DNA of 64,000 bases from Caryophanales bacterium UBA2289 (lineage in GTDB: Bacteria > Bacillota_I > Bacilli_A > Izemoplasmatales > Hujiaoplasmataceae). Of this stretch, positions 8,141 through 18,346 are shown piece after piece. Each line of letters begins with the position of its first letter. The first letter of the stretch is position 1. The position numbers were made by a program, and so were the translations under genes. The notes beneath the pieces were generated by a model. It searched no databases. It had not been told where the DNA came from and worked only from the letters and a program-made list of their open reading frames with translations. The stretch covers positions 21,523 to 85,522 of the forward strand of contig DDWJ01000038.1 of assembly GCA_002345505.1 (NCBI GenBank). The letters run 5' to 3'.

Positions 8141-11100
8141 ATGAAATTAAAAACATTTTTTAGGTTTATGTTTATTTCCTTATCGCTATTAGTGTTTTTT
8201 CTTTTTGGTTGTAATAATGCGACTACGACGGAAATTCCTACTACAGAACCAAATGCAACAACCATAATTACAACAACTATAGCAATAACGACTCAAACCC
8301 AAACAACAGCAACAACAACTACAACATCAACGACTGAGAAGTATTTAACAAATGTTGAAATTGATGAAACAAGTCTTGAAGATTATTATGACATAGCTTT
8401 GTTTGATATAACTGATCTTTATCTTTATTTAACTTTCAGTGATGATTCATTTGAAAGAATTCCTGTAAATGGAGAAATGCTGTCATCAGGTGATAATGAT
8501 TTGTTAAGTCAAGCAGGTATTCATACCATAACAATTAATTATCAAGAGTTTTCGATTGAAGTAACCCTAGATTTAAGGGATATGCGGTTGTTTCAAGTTG
8601 TATTTTAAGATTACAATGATTATATAATTGATGTTCAGTTTGTCGGTTATGGTGAACCGGCAACAGAGCCTGATGAACCTTCCAGAGAAGGTTATCTTTT
8701 CTTGGGATGGAATCTAGATTTTTCTACAGTTATAGATAATATTATAGTTTATCCAATCTATGAACCGATTCTTTATCAAGTTACATTTGAAAGCGAAGGC
8801 GGAAGTGAATGTGAGAGTTTAGATTATGTTATCTATAATTCAACAATCGATTTACCAGTTTCTGTAAGAACGGGATATAATTTTATCGGTTGGTTTTATG
8901 GACCTGAACTCTCAAGCAAAATGTTTTATAACGATTCGCTTGTAAAGGGAAACTTAACTCTTTATGCACACTGGGAAGAAATAGAATATGATTTCACTTA
9001 TTTAGAATCAAACAACGAAATTATTATAACTGGACTTAACAATTACACAACTGATCTAGTAATACCTTCAACCGTTAAAGGAATGCCGGTTGTAGGAATT
9101 TCTGAAAAAGCTTTTATAAACAATGCTAATCTAGAAAATGTTGTCTTACCGGATTCATTAGAGTATATCGGTGATTACGCTTTTTATGGTAATGAAAATC
9201 TTTTAAATATAAGTTTTGGTTCTAGTCTTTTATCTATTGGACATGGTGCTTTTTATGCGAATAGAAGACTTGAAACTGTTATTCTACCGGAAGGTATAAT
9301 TTATTTAGGCAATTCTGTGTTTTCAGAATGCAGTAACTTAAGAGAAATAGTCATTCCTTTTAGTGCTAAAGAAATCGGGGCTAATCTTCTTTTGGGTTGC
9401 AACGCTATTGAAACTATATCTGTTCCTTTAAAAGATGCTAGCATCTATTATGATTTTAGTTTTATTCATTATTATTTCGGAGCTTTAACTTATGAAGATT
9501 ATGAAGTTATTCCGGATTCATTAAGGACTATTATTATTCCTGAAGGTGTAACAAGTATCCCTTCCTACGCCTTTAATTTTTGTGATTATGTAACAGAAAT
9601 AATAATTCCTAGCACAGTTACTTCCATTGGTGACTATAGCTTCAGAGAATGTGTTTATGTTATAAATTATACTTTGCCTGAAGGTTTGATTAGTATCGGC
9701 AAAGGTGCGTTTTCTGGTAATGATCGGCTAAATTCAATTAATCTCCCATCTACTCTAGAAGCCATCGGAGAAGAAGCTTTTTATGATTGTGGTTTTTTAG
9801 ATAATGTTTTAATACCTGAGGGAATTACTGTAATTGAGTACATGACTTTTGCTTTATGTGTTCGGTTAGGAAATGTTAGTTTTCCATCTAGTCTTTTGGT
9901 GATCGAAGACTATGCTTTCTCAAGAGGTTACAAAAATTCTACTTTAACATTACCTGATGGTTTATTGGAAATAGGAAATAATGCTTTTGGAGATAATTCT
10001 GAAATAACGATAATCAATGTTCCTGATTCGGTATACAAAATTGGAATTGAGGCATTCAAGAATACTCAGTGGCTAAACTCAAGACCTTCAGGATTAATGT
10101 ATGCGGGTAAGGTAGTATTGGGTTATAAAGGAACAATGGTTATGGACCAAGAGATTACCTTGGATGCCGGCACAATTGGTGTTGCCGGTAACGCTTTTAA
10201 TGGCAATACCTACATGGCAGGAATAACTATGCCAGATACAGTTGTATATATCGGTGAAAACGCATTTAGAGGTAATACAAATTTAAGTTCGATAACAATG
10301 TCTGAAAATATAAGAATAATTGATGATTATGGTTTTGCTTTTTCACCTAAAATACAAAGTATAACATTGCCGGATTCAATTATTTATCTTGGGATTTCTG
10401 CTTTTTACAACTGCGATCTATTATCCGTCACCCTTCCAGCAAACTTAGAAGTAATAGAACAGAACACATTTGGAAGCAACGATAATCTTGCTTCAGTTGT
10501 ATTTAACAGTTCTTTGGTTACAATCAGTGATTATGCTTTTAAAGACTGTTTTTCATTGACATCAATTTCCTTACCAAACTCAACTGAATCAATTGGAATT
10601 CGGTCTTTCGAAAATAACACATCGCTTCAAAGTTTTACTATGGGCGAAGGGGTTGTTGAAATTTTATCATATGCTTTTGCTAATTGTAGTCAATTAGCGG
10701 TTATTGTATTTTCGGATAATTTAAGATATATCGGGGATGCTTCTCTTACAACTACTTTATGGTATAGCAATCAACCGGATAATTCTTTGGTTTATGCGGG
10801 AAAAACGCTTCTTAACTACAAAGGCTCAATGCCGATTGGATATACAGTAGTTTTAGAAAGCGATACTTTAGGAATTGCTGAAAAAGCTTTTTACAATCAA
10901 GGAAATCTTGAAGGTGTAGTTATTAATAACGGTTTAACTCATATAGGTCCTTCTGCATTTTTTGGATGTACAAGTTTATTAGAAGTAGTTGTACCAAGCA
11001 GTGTTATTTATATGGGCCCAAGAGTTTTTGATGGCTGTTTTAATTTAGTTTCAGCAGAAATCAATGCTGCTATTTCTTACTTGCCATATGGTCTATTCTG

Positions 11101-11764
11101 GAATTGTACAAGTTTAGTTGACGTAATACTTCCAGATAATTTAACTAGAATAGAAGAATATACTTTTAGTGGCTGTACAAGTTTATTAAGTTTTATAATT
11201 CCTGATACTGTAACCTTTGTTGGTAATGGTGCATTTTCTAATACAACCAGTTTAACAAGTTTAACAATTGGTAGTGGATTAGAAGTAATTGGGTCGGGAG
11301 CTTTTATTGGCTTGACGGGACTTGTTTATTTAGAAATCCCTGACACGGTAAAAGCAATTATGTCATATGCATTTGCTGGAAGTTTGAATTTAGAAACAGT
11401 GATTTTAAGTGAAAATCTAGAAATGATTATGTATGGAGCTTTTGATGGTTGCACAAAATTAGTTAATCTAGTAATACCTGATAAGGTTAAATACATTGGA
11501 AGTTTCGCTTTTAGAAATTGTACACATTTATTGGAAATAAGCATTCCAGAATCGATAACCTATATTGCAAACATTGCTTTTTCTGGATGCGTTATGCTTT
11601 CAAATGTTTATTTTGAAGGATATGTTCCTTTGACTTTATCCATTGATAGTTTCGAATTCACAAGCAGTTCATTGGTATTTTGGGTAAATAGTTTGAGTTA
11701 TGTAAGATATATAACAAATCCAGATTGGTTTGAATTCTTTGACCTTTTGACCATTATTGAATGA
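8141..11764 (+). pseudogene. BspA-type leucine-rich-repeat surface lipoprotein, interrupted by an in-frame TAA
   Basis: One continuous frame of 1208 codons broken by a single TAA at 8606-8608. The first piece has a lipoprotein signal (FFLFGCNN, Cys near residue 24), a Thr-rich linker and an Ig-like domain. The TAA falls inside an InlB B-repeat (Listeria-Bacteroides repeat): RLFQVVF, stop, DYNDYIIDVQFVGYGEP, then REGYLFLGW. Such repeats usually have a Lys or similar residue at the stopped position, and AAA to TAA is one base change. A second B-repeat and then more than 25 BspA-type LRR_5 repeats (SLEYIGDYAFYGN type) follow to the end, with two YAG..YKG interruptions. Intact relatives are surface adhesins. 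Either the gene is broken, the stop is read through, or the base is an assembly error; the rest of the frame shows no decay. A downstream ATG at 8702 lacks a ribosome site and a signal peptide. Confidence 0.85.
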
Positions 11765-11813
11765 AATTATTGTGATGATTACATGAGTATTTGTACTCGT
11801 AGCAGCAATTTAA

Positions 11814-11840
11814 TTGACAGTTTATTCCGATGATGATAAA
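11814..11840 (+). promoter_or_regulatory. Probable promoter of the DegV-family gene
   Basis: A consensus TTGACA at 11814-11819 is followed, after 15 bases, by GATAAA at 11835-11840. It lies in a short intergenic region with two small inverted repeats. Confidence 0.45.
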
Positions 11841-11883
11841 CTACTCTATGAGATAGAGTAATATCTGAAAGGAAGTAGTCACT

Positions 11884-12732
11884 ATGAAAATAGCAGTTTT
11901 AACAGACTCAGCAGCTAATTTAAGTAACGAGTTTATTGCTAGTAAGAATAACTTATTCGTAGTTCCATTGATGATTGTTGTCGATGGAAAAGAATACAGA
12001 GACCAAATTGAAATCAACGCATCAGATGTATATGCAAAGTTAGATACTCACAAAGTATCGACGTCTTTACCATCAAATGAGGATTTACATAATATTCTCG
12101 CAGAGATTAAAAAACGTGGTTTTACCCATCTTTTAGTAATTAACATTTCTTCAGGATTAAGCGGCACCTTTAATTCATTTAGATTGGCTCTAGATGAAGA
12201 AAAAGAATTACAAACAATACAATATGATACTAAAACCCTAGGTGGTGGCGAAGGTTTCATTGTTGAGTATGCATTAGAATTGATTGAAAAGAAAACAGCT
12301 TTTGATAAAATAGTTCCATTGCTAGATGAACTAAGATTTAAAGATAGCTTAGCTTTCTATACAGTCAATACTTTGAAATATTTAAAAGCCGGAGGCAGAA
12401 TCGGCAAAGTCGAAGGAACAATCGGTGATTTATTGCACATTAAACCAGTAATTACTGTTAATGATGCAGGAGTTTATGTAACGATGTCTAAAGGCTTTGG
12501 ACTTAAAAGATCTTTACTAAAGATGAAATCAATCCTTATGGAAAAGTTTGGCAATGATGAAATTGATCTAATCATTCACTTTGGCGACAATGAAGAAGAA
12601 GCTAAGGAATTAGTTGACAAATTACAAAATGCTTTAAAGATTAGAAACTTAAAAATGCAAAGATTAACACCTGTATTAGGTGTACATACTGGACCGGAAA
12701 TCATTGCTTATGTAGCTAGAAGAATTAAATAA
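11884..12732 (+). CDS. DegV family fatty-acid-binding protein
   Basis: A 282-residue DegV/FakB-type protein. These proteins bind a fatty acid and present it to a fatty acid kinase (FakA) for phosphorylation and entry into phospholipid synthesis. Visible marks are IAVLTDSAANLS at the N-terminus, the conserved VSTSLPS loop, INISSGLSGTFNS, KYLKAGGRIGKVEG and the terminal VLGVHTGPEIIAYV. Length is normal. AAAGGAAG lies 9 bases before the ATG. The gene is monocistronic, between a promoter and a hairpin terminator. No fatty acid kinase is present in the window. Confidence 0.95.
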   Translation: MKIAVLTDSAANLSNEFIASKNNLFVVPLMIVVDGKEYRDQIEINASDVYAKLDTHKVSTSLPSNEDLHNILAEIKKRGFTHLLVINISSGLSGTFNSFRLALDEEKELQTIQYDTKTLGGGEGFIVEYALELIEKKTAFDKIVPLLDELRFKDSLAFYTVNTLKYLKAGGRIGKVEGTIGDLLHIKPVITVNDAGVYVTMSKGFGLKRSLLKMKSILMEKFGNDEIDLIIHFGDNEEEAKELVDKLQNALKIRNLKMQRLTPVLGVHTGPEIIAYVARRIK

Positions 12733-12752
12733 GAATTAGTAATTTTACTTAT

Positions 12753-12785
12753 AAAACTCATATCGATAATGATATGAGTTTTTTC
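12753..12785 (+). terminator. Terminator after the degV-family gene
   Basis: Stem AAAACTCATATC/GATATGAGTTTT with a six-base loop, ending in a T run. Confidence 0.9.
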
Positions 12786-12795
12786 TTTAATTGTA

Positions 12796-12824
12796 TTCAA
12801 ATAAACAAGTGTTTATGCTAAAAT
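12796..12824 (+). promoter_or_regulatory. Probable promoter of the signal-peptide membrane protein gene
   Basis: TTCAAA at 12796-12801 and TAAAAT at 12819-12824 are 17 bases apart, immediately after the degV terminator and 22 bases before the next ATG. Confidence 0.5.
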
Positions 12825-12846
12825 AATCAAAGAGGTAATTTTTTTA

Positions 12847-13746
12847 ATGAAAAAACTATTATTCTTATTATTTTTTATTCTCACAACTACCGGTTTGATA
12901 ATCTCTGTTAAAGCGGATATGGGACCTAAACCGAAAACTACTATTGAAATAATTGGTTTAGATCAACCATATGTTTTTGACTTGCTTTATAAAAGTAATA
13001 AAGAAATCAATGTTTTAAGTGAAACAGAAGTTTTAGAACGGATTGAAAATTATTATTATCTAGATTATTTTCCTGAAGAACTAAATGGTTATGTTGATGA
13101 TGAAGGTTTCCATTCCTATACACTTTATCGAGGTATACCAAACTATATAAGTTTTGAAGAACCCAATAAGTTTATCGCCGGATACTTTTCCCCACCTGAC
13201 GTGTTTAAAATTGCTTTAGTATTAGAATCAGGTGAGATAATTGTATCTGAGGTAGTAAATAAAACTTTATTTGATGCAAACTTCACCTTTGATTTATCAG
13301 ACTTTTCAATTGAAAATGCTACACCGACTTTCATAAACGGAAAAACAGTTTATCAGCTCGATGACACCGTAACAGAACTTATTCCTGTTGGAAGATCAAT
13401 TCTTCAATTTGTTTTAACTGCTTTGGCCACTATTTTTATTGAAGTGTTTATTTTGTTTGTCTTCAGATATAAACTTTTTGATTCATATAAACTTGTTGTT
13501 ATAGTTAATCTAATAACTCAAACCCTTCTTTACGCTTCGATGGTTATAGGTTATCTTGGAGCTTCTTTATTCGGTTACTTGGGAGTATTGATTATTGGAG
13601 AGATAATAGTCTTTACTTTAGAGATAATTGGGTATTTTAAATTTTTAAAAGAGAAACCAAGATCAATGGCTATAATGTATGCCATCACTGCTAATATAGC
13701 AAGTTTGGTTGTCGGTTTATTTGTTATGTCTTGGTTAATGGTTTAA
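12847..13746 (+). CDS. Exported-domain membrane protein of unknown function
   Basis: A 299-residue protein with a cleavable-looking signal peptide (residues 1-23, ending SVKA), a mature N-terminus DMGPKPK, about 155 residues predicted outside the membrane, and four C-terminal membrane helices from about residue 180. Proteins starting with an exported ADMGPKP motif and ending in a helical bundle occur in clostridia and relatives, but to my knowledge have no assigned function. The start has GAGG nine bases upstream. A small membrane protein gene follows 27 bases later and may share the transcript. Confidence 0.7.
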   Translation: MKKLLFLLFFILTTTGLIISVKADMGPKPKTTIEIIGLDQPYVFDLLYKSNKEINVLSETEVLERIENYYYLDYFPEELNGYVDDEGFHSYTLYRGIPNYISFEEPNKFIAGYFSPPDVFKIALVLESGEIIVSEVVNKTLFDANFTFDLSDFSIENATPTFINGKTVYQLDDTVTELIPVGRSILQFVLTALATIFIEVFILFVFRYKLFDSYKLVVIVNLITQTLLYASMVIGYLGASLFGYLGVLIIGEIIVFTLEIIGYFKFLKEKPRSMAIMYAITANIASLVVGLFVMSWLMV

Positions 13747-13773
13747 TTATTACTTAAGAAAGGAATATTTACT

Positions 13774-13995
13774 ATGATAGGTTTAATACTTTTAGGGATT
13801 GCATTTGTTGTTTTTGGGGTTTTAGAGGTGAAGTATCCGGAGAAATTTTTAAGGCTTTCTGATATCTTTAGATTAAAAGAAGGTGCAGAGTATACAGATT
13901 TTGCCATATTTGGAGTTAAGTTCGCTGGGGTCGCAATGGTTATAGGCGGGATTATTTTAATATTTATGGCTTTTAAATTAAATTCACTAGTTTGA
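13774..13995 (+). CDS. Small two-helix membrane protein
   Basis: A 73-residue protein with two hydrophobic helices (about residues 1-18 and 47-66) joined by a polar loop with VKYPEKFLRLSDIFRLKEGAE. The shape resembles small bacterial membrane proteins of the DUF6199 kind, but I cannot confirm membership. The ATG is preceded by AAGAAAGGAA, so it is very likely expressed. It stops with TGA, which is one of the direct signs that UGA is a stop codon here. Confidence 0.65.
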   Translation: MIGLILLGIAFVVFGVLEVKYPEKFLRLSDIFRLKEGAEYTDFAIFGVKFAGVAMVIGGIILIFMAFKLNSLV

Positions 13996-14056
13996 CAAAT
14001 TAAGAAAGGAAGCATCAATAATATCCATAAAAGGATTTTATTGATCGATAAACAAA

Positions 14057-15457
14057 ATGAAAAAGTATATTTTAGGTTTGGTTGTAACATTATTATCTTT
14101 AACAGTTTTTGCGTGTGATAAAAAAACTACCGAGGCACCGACAACCGATGTAATTACAACAGAAGCACCAATAACACAAGCGCCTACAACACAAGCGCCT
14201 ATTGACAATGATTTTATCAGTTCTAATAGTTCAAATGAAACTAAAGCACAAGTTATTGATAAGATAAACATGTATTTTACTAAAATGAATACTATTATCG
14301 GCGATTATGAAATGCCGATATATGCTAATTCTGAAAATCAATCACCTATTATTAAAGCTTTAGCCGTTGATACACCGGTAATCTATAATCGTGAGGATTT
14401 AACTGAGCCCCAAGAACCGATATTTGATGAAGAAATTCTTAATGCTGAATTTATCTTTATGACTTATCAAATGCTACAGTCGATTTCAGTAGTTTTTGAA
14501 TTTTGTCATGATTTTACTGAAAATGAGTTTTGTGATTTTAATGTTGAAGGTATCAATTATAAAGTTAAAATACTACTTGAAGAAGATCAATTGTATATTG
14601 AAACGTATATCTATTATGCTGAAGAATTCCTTAGGTCGCAAATCAAACAAGTATCAGGACAAATTATGTATTTTAACCTGATTGATGATGTTTTATATTT
14701 TGAAACTATTCAAGATAACTTAGTCGATTTTGGTGGAACCCTTTCCCATATGTTAACATATAACAGTTTTAGCGAAACCGGTGATATGATTAACATAATG
14801 ATTGATGATATTTACCGAGAACACATTTACTATCAAATCTATGATAGAGAAACTAAATCAGTATTCTTAGTAAGTAATTCTGGAGAGGGATTTGCGATTA
14901 ATTACACAGATAATGAAAGTGATACTTTCTACAGCTTGGTTTTAGATCAAAATGATTCTGCGTTAAACATTTCAATAATTTATGATACTTATAATCCAAC
15001 CCTTAAATATATATCTTTTGATGAAACGAAAATAATTGTTTGGGATATTTTTGATGTCGAAGGTTGGAACAAAGTTTATGATTATGAATATAGTAACGAT
15101 ATGCTCTATAATGACGAAAATCAAGTATTAGAACAATTCTATTTTGATTTCGAAATGCAAGACGATGATATCGATCATCAGTTATCTATTGCAATATATG
15201 ATATCGAAGAAATTACAGAAGGTTTTATTAGTTTAAGTGATTATGGAATGAGCTATAATCAAGTATCATATGAACAATTATTAGCTGACATTGCTTTTAT
15301 AAACGAAGAATATCCAACAATAATTACCAATCATGGTTTATCAGAAACTATGGAAGAAAATTTTGAAGTTTTAGCCGAAATGTTTCCTGTATCTTTAAAT
15401 CAAGAATTAATGGAAGAACTAAACGCAATTATCGAACAACAACTGGAAGACAACTAA
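14057..15457 (+). CDS. Lipoprotein with Thr/Pro linker, unknown function
   Basis: A 466-residue predicted lipoprotein. The N-terminus MKKYILGLVVTLLSLTVFAC has a lipobox-like end with Cys20, followed by a linker of repeated TTEAP/TQAPTT units and then about 410 acidic, soluble residues with no domain I recognise. It would be anchored on the outer face of the membrane. The start is clear from the signal peptide, but the ribosome site is odd: GAAAGGAAG lies about 45 bases upstream, with a small hairpin (AATAATATCC with GGATTTTATT) between it and the ATG, and only weak AAAAGGA closer. A terminator follows at once. Confidence 0.75.
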   Translation: MKKYILGLVVTLLSLTVFACDKKTTEAPTTDVITTEAPITQAPTTQAPIDNDFISSNSSNETKAQVIDKINMYFTKMNTIIGDYEMPIYANSENQSPIIKALAVDTPVIYNREDLTEPQEPIFDEEILNAEFIFMTYQMLQSISVVFEFCHDFTENEFCDFNVEGINYKVKILLEEDQLYIETYIYYAEEFLRSQIKQVSGQIMYFNLIDDVLYFETIQDNLVDFGGTLSHMLTYNSFSETGDMINIMIDDIYREHIYYQIYDRETKSVFLVSNSGEGFAINYTDNESDTFYSLVLDQNDSALNISIIYDTYNPTLKYISFDETKIIVWDIFDVEGWNKVYDYEYSNDMLYNDENQVLEQFYFDFEMQDDDIDHQLSIAIYDIEEITEGFISLSDYGMSYNQVSYEQLLADIAFINEEYPTIITNHGLSETMEENFEVLAEMFPVSLNQELMEELNAIIEQQLEDN

Positions 15458-15475
15458 TAATTTATAATTTAACTT

Positions 15476-15507
15476 AGTGGACTTTTTAAAAAGTCCACTT
15501 TTTTTTA
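15476..15507 (+). terminator. Terminator after the lipoprotein gene
   Basis: Twelve-base arms AGTGGACTTTTT and AAAAAGTCCACT run directly into nine T. This excludes starting the next gene inside it. Confidence 0.93.
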
Positions 15508-15538
15508 GGTTTGATAAATATTTTTCGCTAATAATAAG

Positions 15539-15544
15539 TATAAT
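15539..15544 (+). promoter_or_regulatory. -10 box in front of the LysE-family gene
   Basis: A perfect TATAAT 22 bases before the start codon. The best -35 (TTGATA at 15511) is 22 bases away, longer than ideal, so the promoter may need help from an activator. Confidence 0.45.
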
Positions 15545-15566
15545 TATATGTGTGAGAGGTTTTTAT

Positions 15567-16151
15567 ATGGGTGGATTCATAACTTACATTTTAATATCTG
15601 TATTTACACCTGGTCCTAATAATATCTTTTCCTCAATTTCATCAGCCAAAATCGGTTTTAGAAAAACATTGAGATTTATGTTGGGGATATTTGTAGGAAC
15701 ATTTTTGGTTTTTGTCATTACAGCTTTATTAAACTTATATTTATATAGCAATGTTAGAATTATCACCAGAATCATTGGTGTATTAGGTGGTTTATTTATC
15801 CTATATTTGGCTTTGAAAATGTTTTTGGATAGAGCTAATGATGAAAAGCTATTGATTACAAACGATAAACTTTTCTTCATGGCTATAATATTGAACTTTA
15901 TCAATGCAAAAACGATTATTTTCGGTTTAACTATAGCTACTTATTATTTAGAACTAGGTTTTGATCCTAATTACCTAATTTTATTTTCGTTTCTTATGGC
16001 AGCTTTATGCTTTGTGGCAGTAGTCGTTTGGGGTTTATTTGGTCAATTCTTTAAAGAAGTCTTGACGAAGTATAAATTATATTACAACATAATAATGGCT
16101 CTTTTATTAGCATATAGCGCTGTGATGATTATTATCGAAAGCATTAAGTGA
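15567..16151 (+). CDS. LysE/RhtB family amino-acid exporter
   Basis: A 194-residue membrane protein of the LysE/RhtB exporter family. The start is the ATG at 15567, with GAGAGG seven bases upstream. Extending the frame back to 15477 would place the start inside the preceding terminator. The N-terminal helix carries the family motif FTPGPNNIFSS, followed by GFRKTLRFMLGIFVGTFLVF, a third helix pair with the LGGLFILYLALKM strand, and two C-terminal helices. Members pump amino acids or derivatives out of the cell by proton exchange. The substrate is not readable from sequence. Confidence 0.9.
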   Translation: MGGFITYILISVFTPGPNNIFSSISSAKIGFRKTLRFMLGIFVGTFLVFVITALLNLYLYSNVRIITRIIGVLGGLFILYLALKMFLDRANDEKLLITNDKLFFMAIILNFINAKTIIFGLTIATYYLELGFDPNYLILFSFLMAALCFVAVVVWGLFGQFFKEVLTKYKLYYNIIMALLLAYSAVMIIIESIK

Positions 16152-16236
16152 AAATTATCAAACTAAGTTTCGCGTGGGTGATTTAAATAAAGTTTTTAAT
16201 ATGATAGAATTAAACTATGATGGGAGTTGATAACTA

Positions 16237-17367
16237 TTGAAATACCGTAGATTAGGAAGAGAAAACGATCAAGTATCTATTATTGGTTTTGGCTGCATGA
16301 GACTACCAATAATTGATAATGAATATAGCAAAATTGATGAAGTAGAAGCTAAAAAACAGCTTCGTTACGCCATTGATAGAGGTATTAATTATGTTGATAC
16401 AGCTTATCCTTATCATGGTGGAACTAGTGAAGCTTTTGTTGGTAGAGCCTTAAAAGACGGTTACCGAGAAAAAGTCTTTTTAGCGACTAAATCACCTTCT
16501 TGGTTGATTAATTCTAGAGAGGATTTAGATAAGTATCTAGATATACAACTTGCAAATCTTCAAACTGATCATATCGATTATTATTTATTACATGCATTAA
16601 ATAAAAAGTATTGGGATAATTATTTAAAATGTGATGTTTTTGACTTTATCGAAAAAGCTTTAGAAAGCGGTAAAATCAGAAATATTGGTTTTTCATTTCA
16701 TGATGAGTTTTCAGTTTTTGAAGAAATTATTAATGCTTACAACTGGGATTTTTGTCAAATCCAATTAAACTACTTTGACGAAGAATATCAAGCTGGCTTA
16801 AAAGGACTTCACTTAGCTGCTTCTAAAGGTATTGGCGTTATAATCATGGAACCTTTAAGAGGGGGAAGATTAGCCGTAGTGCCTGATGAAATAAGTGATA
16901 TTTGGAATAGTTATCCAGAGAAACATACAGCAGCTGGATGGGCTTTAAGATACCTTTGGAATAAGCCAGAGGTGAGAGTTATCTTAAGCGGAATGAATAA
17001 CTTAGATCACATCGATGACAATATCTCTGAAGCTTCATTATCAGAGAGCAATATGCTTACCAATCAAGAAGTAGCTTTGATTGATAAAGTTAAACATCTA
17101 TATAAGTCAAGAATAAAAGTCGACTGTACTAACTGTAAGTATTGTATGCCATGTCCTAATGGCGTAAATATTCCTGGTAACTTTGCAGTTTACAATAATG
17201 CATCAATTTTCGGTGATAAAGAATATCATAAAAAACAGTATTTTAATAATATGAAGCCAGAAGAACTAGCTGATATGTGTATTGCTTGCGGTGCCTGTGA
17301 ACCACAATGTCCGCAAAATATCGAAATCATTAAAGAATTACAAAATGTAGCCATGTATTTTAAATAA
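16237..17367 (+). CDS. Aldo/keto reductase with C-terminal 4Fe-4S ferredoxin domain
   Basis: A 376-residue oxidoreductase made of an aldo/keto reductase barrel (residues 1-285) and a bacterial ferredoxin domain. The barrel has GFGCMRLP, INYVDTAYPYHGG, TKSP, IDYYLLHAL and the NADPH-side EPLRGG. The C-terminus has CTNCKYCMPC and CIACGACEPQC for two iron-sulfur clusters. The start codon is TTG at 16237, with GGGAG ten bases upstream. The family normally begins KYRRLGR as here, and no ATG is available. Such enzymes couple carbonyl reduction to a ferredoxin-like electron carrier; the substrate is unknown. A second aldo/keto reductase gene follows 15 bases later. Confidence 0.92.
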   Translation: MKYRRLGRENDQVSIIGFGCMRLPIIDNEYSKIDEVEAKKQLRYAIDRGINYVDTAYPYHGGTSEAFVGRALKDGYREKVFLATKSPSWLINSREDLDKYLDIQLANLQTDHIDYYLLHALNKKYWDNYLKCDVFDFIEKALESGKIRNIGFSFHDEFSVFEEIINAYNWDFCQIQLNYFDEEYQAGLKGLHLAASKGIGVIIMEPLRGGRLAVVPDEISDIWNSYPEKHTAAGWALRYLWNKPEVRVILSGMNNLDHIDDNISEASLSESNMLTNQEVALIDKVKHLYKSRIKVDCTNCKYCMPCPNGVNIPGNFAVYNNASIFGDKEYHKKQYFNNMKPEELADMCIACGACEPQCPQNIEIIKELQNVAMYFK

Positions 17368-17382
17368 AAGGAGGCAAAAAAT

Positions 17383-18216
17383 ATGAAAGTTTTAAATAGT
17401 TTCTTTGTCTTAAGCAATGGCGTGAAAATACCAAAATTAGGATTTGGAACCTGGCAAATAAATCCTGGTGAAGATGCTTATAATGCAGTTAGTATGGCTT
17501 TAGCCAATGGCTACCGTCATATTGATACGGCTGAAGGATATAAGAATGAATCAAGTGTTGGTAAAGCGATAAAAGACTCTGGATTAAGAAGAGAAGAGGT
17601 TTTTATTACCTCAAAATTAGAATCGCATATTAAAACCTATGAAGGTGCTAAAAAAGCTTTTGCGAAGACTTTAAAGGCTTTAGGGACAGATTATTTAGAT
17701 CTGTTTATCATTCATGCGCCATGGCCTTGGAGTGAAATGGGTAAAAATTGCGATGAAGGCAATGTCCAAGCCTATAAAGCTATGGAAGAACTTTATATGC
17801 TTGGAAAAATAAGAGCAATTGGTGTTAGTAATTTCGAGATTGAACATTTGGAAAATATCATTAAAAACTGTGATATCATACCTCATGTAAATCAAATCGG
17901 TCATTTCATCGGTATTGATCATAAGGATTTGATTGAATACTGTGAAGAAAAAGAGATATTTATCATTGCTTATTCACCTTTAGGAATCGGTTATTTATTG
18001 AGCAATGAAATTATCAAAGAAGTTGCTAAAAAATATGAAGTTAGTCCAGCACAAATATGTATTAGATATTTACTTCAAAAAGGTATGGCACCAATTCCAA
18101 AGAGTGTCCATGAAGAAAGAATCATCCAGAATTCAGAAGTTGATTTTGTGATTGAGGATTGTGATATGGAGGTCTTGGATAAAATTAAAGGCGATCCGAG
18201 AAGATGGGGCGAATAG
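17383..18216 (+). CDS. Aldo/keto reductase (2,5-diketogluconate-reductase-like)
   Basis: A 277-residue NAD(P)H-dependent carbonyl reductase. The family tetrad is visible: Asp and Tyr in YRHIDTAEGYKNE, Lys in FITSKLES and His in LFIIHAPWPW. The cofactor end has PIPKSVHEERI. Length and motif spacing are those of the AKR5/2,5-diketo-D-gluconic-acid-reductase-like group. The start has an almost perfect AAAGGAGG eight bases upstream. It is cotranscribed with the ferredoxin-fused reductase, and a terminator follows. Likely a broad-range aldehyde or ketone reductase. Confidence 0.93.
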   Translation: MKVLNSFFVLSNGVKIPKLGFGTWQINPGEDAYNAVSMALANGYRHIDTAEGYKNESSVGKAIKDSGLRREEVFITSKLESHIKTYEGAKKAFAKTLKALGTDYLDLFIIHAPWPWSEMGKNCDEGNVQAYKAMEELYMLGKIRAIGVSNFEIEHLENIIKNCDIIPHVNQIGHFIGIDHKDLIEYCEEKEIFIIAYSPLGIGYLLSNEIIKEVAKKYEVSPAQICIRYLLQKGMAPIPKSVHEERIIQNSEVDFVIEDCDMEVLDKIKGDPRRWGE

Positions 18217-18242
18217 AAAAATTAATTTAATATTTTTAATAA

Positions 18243-18277
18243 GGGATGTTTTGTTGTAATTCGAAACATCCTTTTTG
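18243..18277 (+). terminator. Terminator after the aldo/keto reductase pair
   Basis: Stem GGATGTTT/AAACATCC, loop of 12 bases, followed by five T. Confidence 0.88.
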
Positions 18278-18346
18278 CTTTAAATTTTTTGGTGAAATAA
18301 CGGTTATTTTATGGTAAAATAAATATGATTGTGAGGTTAACGAAAA

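Noticed and set aside
8702..11764. Separate large gene starting at 8702
   Set aside because: Same frame as the lipoprotein piece at 8141, no ribosome site, no signal peptide, and the repeat that it would begin in is cut in half. It is the rest of one interrupted gene.
13743..14090. 115-codon minus-strand frame
   Set aside because: Lies opposite a small membrane protein gene with a good ribosome site; its hydrophobic product is a mirror of that gene, and it has no ribosome site.
15477..15566. N-terminal extension of the LysE-family protein
   Set aside because: The extension begins inside the terminator of the previous gene; the ATG at 15567 has a proper ribosome site and gives the family start.
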